From Candidatus Hodarchaeota archaeon (GTDB lineage: Archaea; Asgardarchaeota; Heimdallarchaeia; Hodarchaeales; YT1-057): a stretch of DNA of 7,349 bases. Shown piece by piece: positions 1-5,986 of this stretch (its first letter is position 1; each line of letters starts with the position of its first letter). Under the pieces are notes generated by a model, which had not been told where the DNA came from, did not search any database, and saw only the letters and a program-made list of their open reading frames with translations. Location: NCBI GenBank assembly GCA_016839955.1, contig JAEOTI010000292.1, forward strand, positions 1 to 7,349. Reading direction: 5' to 3'. Position numbers and translations under genes: made by a program.

Positions 1-1
1 A

Positions 2-298
2 AAGATCTGTAAAGAGACGACTTCTTTTAATATAGATGAAGGTTTCAAGATTCTTTCAGGAGGATTAAGCACAAAAATACCTCTCTATACAAATGAGATC
101 TTAACTGAGAAACCCATTCAAAGAAATAATTATTCAAACCTCACTGCGGGTGTTAAAAACATTCAACCTAAAGTTAAGAAGATTATTACCGACTTAAATA
201 TTGGTGATATGAAGGAAGACTTATTCGAGAAGATCGATCTCATCAAGAAGGATTTTATTAAGATTGGACATCCTCGTTTAACAGATTGGATAGTTTGA
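2..298 (+). CDS. C-terminal part of an unrecognised protein (5' end outside window)
   Basis: An open frame runs from the left edge to a TGA at 296-298 and gives 98 residues with no start inside the window that must be used. The fragment is hydrophilic and lysine/isoleucine-rich, and its second half looks helical (for example KEDLFEKIDLIKKDFIKIG). It has one cysteine, no obvious transmembrane segment and no motif that I recognise. It lies 31 bases upstream of the next + strand gene and reads in the same direction, so the two are probably co-transcribed, which is an inference. That it codes is supported by the uninterrupted frame up to a well-placed Shine-Dalgarno site for the next gene, and by codon use like its neighbours. 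I cannot assign a function. Confidence 0.7.
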   Translation, partial: KICKETTSFNIDEGFKILSGGLSTKIPLYTNEILTEKPIQRNNYSNLTAGVKNIQPKVKKIITDLNIGDMKEDLFEKIDLIKKDFIKIGHPRLTDWIV

Positions 299-315
299 TA
301 GAAGAATAAATCAAC

Positions 316-323
316 AAGGAGGT
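316..323 (+). promoter_or_regulatory. Shine-Dalgarno site AAGGAGGT
   Basis: A full-length match to the complement of the 16S rRNA 3' tail lies 6 bases before the ATG at 330. It fixes the start of the 157-residue protein and indicates leadered translation, as expected for an internal gene of a transcript that begins further upstream. Confidence 0.85.
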
Positions 324-329
324 CAACCA

Positions 330-803
330 ATGGAGTTAAATGAATCTCATCTCATTTTAAAAGAAATTGACACCAAAGGACAAACAGGAATCGATACAAT
401 CTGTGTTTTTTCTCCTGATAGTGAATTTTGTAAGCATATTCCCAGAGAAAAGATAAACTTTCAACTTAAAGACGTTAATGGAGAATTAATTCGTCATGGT
501 AACTCCGCTATCCTCTCTTTGAAGTTAAACTTTAACGATGAGGTTGAAAAATTCATCTTTGAACGGATTAGACTTGAATTAGTCCGTAATCCTACTTCAC
601 AGATTAAACCTCTTCGTGAACAAGAACAAAACTTTCACATTTCATTTTTTCTCGATGTAGATATGGTCCAAACCTTTGACCAACGGAAAAAATTTCTTGA
701 GTATATTAATTCATTTCCTGATCGAATGCGACAAGCAACTACAAGAGGAAAGATGCGTCTTAGCGACCTTATAAGAAAAGAAGCTGCAAATTTTATAACG
801 TGA
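330..803 (+). CDS. Hypothetical small cytosolic protein, 157 aa
   Basis: The ATG start is set by a perfect Shine-Dalgarno site 6 bases upstream and the gene ends at TGA 801-803. The protein has no signal peptide or membrane segment. Its first 90 residues alternate hydrophobic and charged positions, as in a beta-rich domain (LKLNFNDEVEKFIFERIRLELV around 64-85). The last 50 residues are basic and helical (QRKKFLEYINSFPDRMRQATTRGKMRLSDLIRKEAANF). Two cysteines (C25, C34) are not arranged as a metal site. It follows an unrecognised partial gene by 31 bases and is probably in the same operon; the flavoprotein downstream starts 63 bases later and may have its own promoter. I do not recognise the family and propose no function. 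The strong ribosome site, normal codon use and good length make a real gene very likely. Confidence 0.85.
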   Translation: MELNESHLILKEIDTKGQTGIDTICVFSPDSEFCKHIPREKINFQLKDVNGELIRHGNSAILSLKLNFNDEVEKFIFERIRLELVRNPTSQIKPLREQEQNFHISFFLDVDMVQTFDQRKKFLEYINSFPDRMRQATTRGKMRLSDLIRKEAANFIT

Positions 804-866
804 TTTAATTAATGAAAACCAAGTTATTTATTTCCAGAATCCATAAATAACAATACAGTGGTCAAA

Positions 867-1436
867 ATGGTTGCTAGAAAAATTATTGTTCTTAAAGGCA
901 GTCCAAGACAAAAAGGGAACAGTTGTACCTTAGCAAATTCCTTAGTGAAAGGAGCTAAAGATAATGGAGCACATGTAGAAGAATTTTTTCTTCACAAGCT
1001 AGACATTAAGCCATGTAACGCTTGTAATGGATGTTTTAACAATCCTGAGAAAGATTGTGTAATTGATGATGACATGCAAAAAATCTATCCCTCACTCCGA
1101 ACTGCTGATGCAATAGTGATAGCTACTCCAACATACTGGTTTAACATGAGTGCACAAACTAAACTAGTTATTGACAGATTATACGGATTAATTGAACCAA
1201 CCGGTCATGTTCTGAAGAATAAAAAGATTGGAATCATATTAACTTATGGTGATTCGAATGAAACGTCCTCAGGAGCTATTAATGCAATAAATTCTTTCAA
1301 AGACACTTTTCGTTATATAGGTGCAGAAATCATCGGTATCGTTCATGGAAGTGCCATGGACATTGGACAAATACAAAATAATGATAAATTGATGGAAGAA
1401 GCCAATAATCTTGGTAAACAACTCAGTATGGTGTGA
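867..1436 (+). CDS. Iron-sulfur flavoprotein (Isf)-like NAD(P)H-dependent FMN reductase family protein
   Basis: This is a flavodoxin-fold protein of the NADPH-dependent FMN reductase family. Counting from the ATG at 867 (189 aa), the FMN phosphate loop is GSPRQKGNS at about 11-19. It is followed by four cysteines, C50, C53, C56 and C64, in the spacing CX2CX2CX7C (KPCNACNGCF...KDCVIDDDM). That compact motif is the [4Fe-4S] ligand set of archaeal Isf proteins such as the Methanosarcina one, where the cluster passes electrons to FMN. The ATPTYWFNMSAQTKLVIDRL stretch is the second flavin-contact and dimer region. Likely roles are ferredoxin-linked electron transfer or reduction of oxygen, peroxide or quinones in an anaerobe; the true substrate is unknown. 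A GTG at 858 would add three residues. I prefer the ATG because MVARKIIVLKGSPR matches the usual family N-terminus, and neither start has a clear Shine-Dalgarno site. Length is normal for the family. Confidence 0.9.
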   Translation: MVARKIIVLKGSPRQKGNSCTLANSLVKGAKDNGAHVEEFFLHKLDIKPCNACNGCFNNPEKDCVIDDDMQKIYPSLRTADAIVIATPTYWFNMSAQTKLVIDRLYGLIEPTGHVLKNKKIGIILTYGDSNETSSGAINAINSFKDTFRYIGAEIIGIVHGSAMDIGQIQNNDKLMEEANNLGKQLSMV

Positions 1437-1503
1437 TCTCCATATCTAACGTCTAAAACCATCATCCTCTGAGAATAACATCAAACACAACCATATTTCT
1501 CCG

Positions 1504-1529
1504 TATTTCGATTTTTATTCAGCGAAATA
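1504..1529. repeat. 7-bp inverted repeat (TATTTCG / CGAAATA) in the intergenic region
   Basis: TATTTCG at 1504-1510 pairs with CGAAATA at 1523-1529 around a 12-base loop. It lies 67 bases after the flavoprotein stop and is followed by two T6 runs (1552-1557, 1565-1570). It could help end the upstream transcript or act as a regulatory hairpin, but a 7-bp AT-rich stem can arise by chance. Confidence 0.35.
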
Positions 1530-1551
1530 GATCTACATTCGAAACCCGAAG

Positions 1552-1570
1552 TTTTTTATTCATATTTTTT
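1552..1570 (+). terminator. Candidate archaeal oligo-T terminator for the flavoprotein transcript
   Basis: Two T6 runs (1552-1557 and 1565-1570) lie in the 234-base gap between the flavoprotein and the surface-protein gene. Archaeal RNA polymerase commonly terminates at oligo-T tracts without a strong hairpin. The same AT-rich stretch could instead be part of the promoter of the next gene. Nothing else convincing was seen in 1437-1658; a second TATA-like stretch is at about 1610-1623 (TTTACATGTATTTA). Confidence 0.35.
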
Positions 1571-1658
1571 ACAATATTAATAGTCTTGTTCTTAATTCAT
1601 CCAACTACTTTACATGTATTTAGGCTCTCTATTTACAGAATTAGATGTTTTCAAGATT

Positions 1659-1662
1659 GGAG
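1659..1662 (+). promoter_or_regulatory. Shine-Dalgarno GGAG for the surface protein
   Basis: GGAG lies 8 bases before the ATG at 1671. It favours that start over the in-frame ATG at 1680, which would be 17 bases away. Both leave the signal peptide intact. Confidence 0.6.
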
Positions 1663-1670
1663 AATAAAAA

Positions 1671-4085
1671 ATGAGAAAGATGAACATTCGAAATTTTTCA
1701 TACGCCATTTTTGTCATAATTTCCCTTTTACTATCTTTTCCTCAATTTAATTCGCCATTAACCGTCGTGGCTACTCCTGATCCTCCAACGAGTGGTGTTT
1801 GGATCATTAGCAGTGGAGAAAATATAACCAAAGAGGATCAAACAATCCTGTTGAATGGAAGTTTAATTATTGAAAATGGGGGAAATTTAACCCTGGACAA
1901 CGTAACTCTTCGAATGAACAGTTCTGGAGTTCATTATAATATTACTATACATAGTGGAGGTAGTTTAACCATCAAAGGGAAATCAACCATTACTGCAGTA
2001 AATCCTAACCATCAATGGTATCTTGCCGCCTTTGAGGGTAGTAGTGTCTTTCTTGAAAATAGTACTTTCAAATATGGAGGTTATAGTGAAATTCAAAATG
2101 GATTATATTCGGGACTTTGGTTCAATACCTCATTGGTAGAAGTACTGAATTGTTCAATCATACATAATTATAATGGTCTTTGGTTTTGTCAAGCTACGAA
2201 TTGTACTTTAGCAAATACAACAATAAATGATAGTTATGTAGCAGTTCGAATTGGTGTTTCCTTTAGTGACGGCACTAAACCAGGGGCCACTAACATCACA
2301 ATAGCCCAAAATTTAATGACCAATATCGCACATTATGGAATAGCGATTATGAATTCATCAAAGTGCAACGTAAGAGATAATATCATTGCTAAATTTCCCG
2401 ATGATTATGATGGTATTCATGTAAAGAATTCAGAACTTCTAAATTTCACTAGAAACGATATTGACAACTGTAGAACTGGTATTCGATCCATAAATAATTC
2501 TGAGACTATAATTATTGAAAATTCGATTTCTAATTGTACGTCTGCCGGAATTTATACAGACTTTAACAAAAATTCAAATATAATCAATAACTCTATCTCA
2601 AATTGTGATTATGGTATTTATCTCTCTGAAAACAATAATACTTATGTCATTAGAAATGAAATCACAGCTATTGGCTTAAATGAAGATGCGACTTCTGGAA
2701 TTGTTGCTTTTTATTCTAATCATTCAAAAGTTCTCCACAACAACCTAACCAATATTTACGGTCGTGGAATACAATTTTATTATTCCATTTCTGTGAATTG
2801 CTCTAATAACTACGTTAATGATACACGTTGGGGTTCTTTAAATATCTATTATACAAATGATTCTGTTTTTACTCATAACACACTATTAAATTCCAATGAA
2901 AGCGGAGGATTGTATGCAGGTCACGCTTCTACCAATGTTAATATAACTAATAACGTTATCGAAGACATGTGGGGATCAGGAATTACATTAAGCACGATTA
3001 ATGCTTTTGTTGAAAATAATATTATTGATTCAGTAAATTCTTTTTCAGGACCTGCGTATGGAGGGATATCACTCGATGAGTCAAATTCAACAACAATTAT
3101 CAATAATATCATCAAAAATAGTCAAGAACATGGTATTTATTCAAGTAAATCAAGTCAATGTATTATTAAAGAAAACACAATACAAGACACTAATGGGACT
3201 GGCATCTATCTGTGGGAATTAACTCACGATTGCGATGTTTACGGTAACTTTCTTATTTCGAATGTCCAGCATGCAGAAGATAACGGTCTAAATAATCAGT
3301 GGGATAATGGAACGCACGGTAATTGGTGGGATGACTATACTGCCTATGACCTTGATAATAATGGTGTTGGAGATACACCTTACAATATCTCAGGAACCGC
3401 AAATAGTCAAGATCGATATCCTTTGATGAACATAACCGATTTTAATTCTCCGACAATTAATTCTCCAGCTGATATCACATATGAATATGGATCTGGAGGA
3501 TATATCACCTGGACTCCAACTGATGAGAACCCTGGGGGGCTTTATTATCTTTATATTAATGGAGTTATTGAACGGGAAGGAATTTGGGATGGCTCTAATA
3601 TAGTATTTGACTTATCTTCTCTTACTTTTTCGTCAATCACAATAAATTTCACTCTTCATGTCATGGATCGAGTTGGCAATTTAGAAAGTGACACTGTATT
3701 CGTTACTATTGTTGATACCATTGGTCCAACCATTTCCCAACCTTCAGATTTAGAAATTCCAGAAGGAGCGGAAGGTAAGAGTATCAGATGGACCCCTTAT
3801 GATCTCAATCCTTCCCACTACCAAATATTTTACAACGGAACTGTTATTCAAGAAGGGAACTGGACAGCGGATCAGGTTATCATCTTTGAGATCAATACGA
3901 CCTTACCAGTGGGCGCGTACGACTTTATTATAACTATTTTTGATAAAGCTGGGAACTCTATAAGTGACTCAGTTATTGTAACCATCAGATCTGAGGATGA
4001 TGGTAATGGTGTTAGTGGATTTACCTGGATACCCATTTTACTAATTCTAGGGCTCTTCGGTGGTTTTTTGAGACGACAAAACTAA
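1671..4085 (+). CDS. Secreted, membrane-anchored parallel beta-helix (NosD/PbH1-type) surface protein with two Ig-like repeats
   Basis: An 804-residue exported protein. Residues 1-34 form a signal peptide: basic start (MRKMNIRN), hydrophobic core about 11-24, likely cleavage after VVA at 34. Residues about 44-560 are a right-handed beta-helix with turns of about 22-23 residues rich in N, I and G (NSISNCDYGIYLSENN type), matching PbH1/NosD repeats. The GNWWDDYTAYDLDNNGVGDTPYN stretch near 550 is typical of the end of NosD-like helices. Two beta-sandwich repeats follow (about 593-683 and 684-773), both with PTI, WTP.D.NP, NG..I..G.W and D..GN..SD.V.VTI. A short acidic linker leads to a hydrophobic anchor (about 784-800) and RRQN. 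I count 35 N-x-S/T sequons, which suggests heavy N-glycosylation outside the cell. Such helices often bind or cleave polysaccharides, but no catalytic residues were identified. The role is therefore likely adhesion, glycan binding or cell envelope. The gene is monocistronic, with its own upstream region. Confidence 0.92.
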   Translation: MRKMNIRNFSYAIFVIISLLLSFPQFNSPLTVVATPDPPTSGVWIISSGENITKEDQTILLNGSLIIENGGNLTLDNVTLRMNSSGVHYNITIHSGGSLTIKGKSTITAVNPNHQWYLAAFEGSSVFLENSTFKYGGYSEIQNGLYSGLWFNTSLVEVLNCSIIHNYNGLWFCQATNCTLANTTINDSYVAVRIGVSFSDGTKPGATNITIAQNLMTNIAHYGIAIMNSSKCNVRDNIIAKFPDDYDGIHVKNSELLNFTRNDIDNCRTGIRSINNSETIIIENSISNCTSAGIYTDFNKNSNIINNSISNCDYGIYLSENNNTYVIRNEITAIGLNEDATSGIVAFYSNHSKVLHNNLTNIYGRGIQFYYSISVNCSNNYVNDTRWGSLNIYYTNDSVFTHNTLLNSNESGGLYAGHASTNVNITNNVIEDMWGSGITLSTINAFVENNIIDSVNSFSGPAYGGISLDESNSTTIINNIIKNSQEHGIYSSKSSQCIIKENTIQDTNGTGIYLWELTHDCDVYGNFLISNVQHAEDNGLNNQWDNGTHGNWWDDYTAYDLDNNGVGDTPYNISGTANSQDRYPLMNITDFNSPTINSPADITYEYGSGGYITWTPTDENPGGLYYLYINGVIEREGIWDGSNIVFDLSSLTFSSITINFTLHVMDRVGNLESDTVFVTIVDTIGPTISQPSDLEIPEGAEGKSIRWTPYDLNPSHYQIFYNGTVIQEGNWTADQVIIFEINTTLPVGAYDFIITIFDKAGNSISDSVIVTIRSEDDGNGVSGFTWIPILLILGLFGGFLRRQN
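3447..3989 (+). repeat. Coding tandem repeat: two Ig-like beta-sandwich domains in the surface protein
   Basis: Residues about 593-683 and 684-773 of the surface protein align with each other at the protein level. Shared positions are PTI at the start, an acidic/glycine stretch, then (I)xWTPxDxNP, NGxxIxxGxW, and a closing DxxGNxxSDxVxVTI. The DNA copies have diverged, so this is an old duplication and not a recombination-prone repeat. Boundaries are approximate. Confidence 0.75.
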
Positions 4086-5401
4086 GAAGATAAGCCATTC
4101 TTTCTTTTCAACTCATTAACTCCTTTAGAAACCATCTCTAAAGTAAAATTGAGATCATTTTCTGAGTGGTTAAAAGATAATGCCCCTAGACCATGAAATC
4201 CAAATACACCATTTTCGAGAAGTTTTCCTTGAAAATAATCCATTCGCTCGTGATCCAATGCTTCCGCAATCATATTTCCAGTAATCGCTCCGTTTTTTAA
4301 CTCTTTTTTAAGCCAATGAATGAAGATTATGGATCCCATCCCTGTTGCGAGAGCAAGTACCTTTTCATCCTTTAGAACATCGTTTATTTCCTTTCGCAAT
4401 TTCTCACCGTTCTGATTTAGTTTTAAATACTCATTTTTCAATAATTGCAGTTCATCCAGAGTAACAATACCTGCAATCATGGACAGTGGGTGACTCGAGA
4501 ACGTTCCACCTCCCACCCAACATCCACCTTCAATTCCAGGAGTGGCTAGTTTCATAATGTCTTCACGTCCTCCATAGATCCCTAATGGCATTCCTCCACC
4601 AATGATTTTTCCTAGAGTTAGAAGATCTGGTTCCACACCAAAGATTTCTTTCCCAGCACTTCCAAAACTTAACCGAAAACCGGTGATAATCTCATCAAAT
4701 ATCAAGAGAATTCCACGAGATTCAGTTTCTTCACGTAGATAAGGCAAGAACTCTGAATCAGGAGCAATACCTCCTCCTGCCCCAAGCATAGGTTCAATAA
4801 TGATAGCTGCAAGTTCTTTTCCGTGTGTGTTCAGCATGGAGTCTACACTTTCTCGATTGTTAAAATCAAAGGATATACCACCAAAGAATTGTTGATCTGA
4901 ATAAGGGTAAAATAGGTGATATCCCAGCGTATCACTACCACCGTGCCACCCTCCTTTTGCTTTTGCTACAAGGTGTTTACTAGTAAATGAACGAGCTAGT
5001 CGGGCAGCATACATTGTAGCTTCAGAGCCAGTGGCCGTAAAACGTAGCTTTTTAAAGTAGGGGATTGCTTTTTGTAGCTTTTCTCCAAAGATAACTTGAT
5101 ATTCATTAGGGATTCCAAAATGAACGCCATAATCTAATTGTTGCTGAATCGCTTCTCTTATTTTTGGGTGATTGTGTCCTAGTATTGATGCAAAATGAGT
5201 CATCCACCAATCTACGTACTGATTGTCATCTATATCCCATATATGACTCCCATCTGCCCTCTTGATAAATGGTGGATAAGCTCCACAGCAATCGAATCCA
5301 AATGTTCGAATATTATGACTGACCCCTCCTGGAAACACTCGGAGAGCTCGTGTCCAGAATTCTTTTGATCTTGGTGTTGATTGCTGGTACTTTTCTATCA
5401 T
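4082..5401 (-). CDS. Class III PLP-dependent aminotransferase, glutamate-1-semialdehyde 2,1-aminomutase (HemL)-like
   Basis: A fold-type I PLP enzyme of 439 aa, close to the usual HemL length. Visible landmarks in order: FPGGVSHNIR (23-32, as in HemL PGGVNSPVR), the PLP phosphate-binding TGSEATM (124-130), GGWHGG (150-155, aromatic stacking on PLP), FDEIITGFR (235-243, D236 contacts the pyridine nitrogen), LGKIIGGGMPLG (263-274, Schiff-base lysine K265) and GGGTFSSHP (297-305). The family moves amino groups between or within substrates; true HemL makes 5-aminolevulinate for tetrapyrroles. Several positions differ from canonical HemL (GGWHGG for the CYHGH type, FSSHP for the SGNP type, and apparently G404 where HemL has a conserved glutamate). 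No other heme gene is nearby, so another amino substrate is quite possible. The ATG at 5399-5401 has no clear Shine-Dalgarno site. The gene is divergent from the GyrI-like gene, and its stop overlaps the stop of the surface-protein gene by 4 bases. Confidence 0.88.
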   Translation of the reverse strand: MIEKYQQSTPRSKEFWTRALRVFPGGVSHNIRTFGFDCCGAYPPFIKRADGSHIWDIDDNQYVDWWMTHFASILGHNHPKIREAIQQQLDYGVHFGIPNEYQVIFGEKLQKAIPYFKKLRFTATGSEATMYAARLARSFTSKHLVAKAKGGWHGGSDTLGYHLFYPYSDQQFFGGISFDFNNRESVDSMLNTHGKELAAIIIEPMLGAGGGIAPDSEFLPYLREETESRGILLIFDEIITGFRLSFGSAGKEIFGVEPDLLTLGKIIGGGMPLGIYGGREDIMKLATPGIEGGCWVGGGTFSSHPLSMIAGIVTLDELQLLKNEYLKLNQNGEKLRKEINDVLKDEKVLALATGMGSIIFIHWLKKELKNGAITGNMIAEALDHERMDYFQGKLLENGVFGFHGLGALSFNHSENDLNFTLEMVSKGVNELKRKNGLSS

Positions 5402-5445
5402 AAGTAGTCAGCTTACTGAAATTCGAAATACAACTGATTAATTCT

Positions 5446-5476
5446 TTGCACAAAAATAAAAAAAAATTAATACCAA
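5446..5476. promoter_or_regulatory. Candidate AT-rich divergent promoter region
   Basis: The 110 bases between the divergent aminotransferase start (5401) and the GyrI-like start (5512) contain one very A-rich block (AAAAATAAAAAAAAATTAAT). It lies about 40 bases before the + strand start and 50 bases before the - strand start. It is the only good place for TATA/box A elements for both genes. No start site can be fixed from sequence alone. Confidence 0.35.
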
Positions 5477-5502
5477 ACAGGGTTGAGTGCCATGTCAAAT
5501 GC

Positions 5503-5506
5503 GGTG
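5503..5506 (+). promoter_or_regulatory. Shine-Dalgarno GGTG for the GyrI-like protein
   Basis: GGTG belongs to the complement of the archaeal 16S tail (AGGAGGTGATC) and lies 5 bases before the ATG at 5512. It supports this start over the upstream ATG at 5446, which would add 22 lysine-rich residues that do not look like part of the domain. Confidence 0.55.
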
Positions 5507-5511
5507 TCAAA

Positions 5512-5967
5512 ATGAAACCAAAAATCATTGAGAGAGACGAAATTACGATTGTTGGGCTACTATCCTATGATGGCGACATAGGTGAGCTTTGGGGGCTCTA
5601 TTCAGAGAATGAAGATTCTATCAAGCACAAAATACCTGATATTGGTTATGAACTACATATATATCCTCAGAACTTTGCCAAGGAGAAGAAATATCACGTA
5701 ATGGTAGGAGCGGAAGTCGAAAAAATCGAAGAGCTTCCTTATGACATGTTTGTTAAGATCCTTCCACCATATACCTATGCTATATTCACCCACAAACTGA
5801 AAGACGGTGGGTATGCTGGAGTTAATGAAAGAATCGATAAGTGGTTAAAAGAATCTAAATACACACGCGCCCTTGATATAGATATCCAGTATTATGACGA
5901 TAGGTTCAAGGGGGGCGAAGGTCCAGACTCTGAGCTTGATTTCTATATCCCAATAAAACGAAAATAA
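5512..5967 (+). CDS. Stand-alone GyrI-like (AraC effector-binding type) small-molecule-binding protein
   Basis: A 151-residue protein consisting of one GyrI-like/SHS2-type domain. The pattern matches the family throughout: KIIERDEITIVGL at the start, LWGLY (26-30), YHVMVGAEVEKIEELPYDM (61-79, the family G.EV...E.P block), ILPPYTYAIFTHKL (83-96), then IDKWLKES (108-115) and a closing YYDDRF...DSELDFYIPIK (127-149). Family members bind hydrophobic or cationic small molecules, either fused to AraC/MerR-type DNA-binding domains or alone. Some stand-alone members hydrolyse cyclopropanoid toxins and E. coli GyrI (SbmC) affects gyrase. No DNA-binding domain is present here, so a ligand sensor, sequestering protein or small hydrolase are all possible. 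The start at 5512 was chosen for the GGTG site and because family proteins begin with this K-x-(I/V) strand. The gene is divergent from the aminotransferase and convergent with the radical SAM gene. Confidence 0.86.
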   Translation: MKPKIIERDEITIVGLLSYDGDIGELWGLYSENEDSIKHKIPDIGYELHIYPQNFAKEKKYHVMVGAEVEKIEELPYDMFVKILPPYTYAIFTHKLKDGGYAGVNERIDKWLKESKYTRALDIDIQYYDDRFKGGEGPDSELDFYIPIKRK

Positions 5968-5986
5968 TTAGAATGAAGTTTCGTTT
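5956..5986. terminator. 8-bp perfect inverted repeat across two convergent gene ends
   Basis: AAACGAAA (5956-5963) and TTTCGTTT (5979-5986) form a perfect 8-bp stem with a 15-base loop. It covers the last codons of the GyrI-like gene, the 17-base gap and part of the TAA of the - strand radical SAM gene. Read on either strand, the right arm ends in TTT. A two-way terminator or mRNA 3'-end structure is an inference; the stem is AT-rich and weak. Confidence 0.45.

Noticed and set aside
812..850. 12-codon open frame (MKTKLFISRIHK) between the hypothetical gene and the flavoprotein
   Set aside because: It is too short to support, has no Shine-Dalgarno site and lies in AT-rich DNA where such frames are common.
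1535..1693. Direct repeat ACATTCGAAA at 1535-1544 and 1684-1693
   Set aside because: The second copy is inside the signal-peptide coding sequence, the repeat is only 10 bases and no third copy at a regular distance was seen; chance is the simplest explanation.
2921..3115. 64-codon open frame on the - strand inside the surface-protein gene
   Set aside because: It lies fully inside a well-supported beta-helix coding region, has no ribosome site and no recognisable protein pattern.
2250..3250. Repetitive N/I/S-rich coding pattern that might suggest a low-complexity or tandem DNA repeat
   Set aside because: The periodicity is at the protein level, with about 22-23 residues per beta-helix turn; the DNA copies are diverged and are not a CRISPR or satellite.
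5446..5511. 22-residue N-terminal extension of the GyrI-like protein
   Set aside because: It comes from the A-rich promoter block, has no ribosome site and does not belong to the domain; the ATG at 5512 has GGTG at good spacing.
5313..5528. 71-codon - strand open frame over the aminotransferase N-terminus and divergent promoter region
   Set aside because: It overlaps the conserved start of the aminotransferase in another frame, and its translation has no family pattern.
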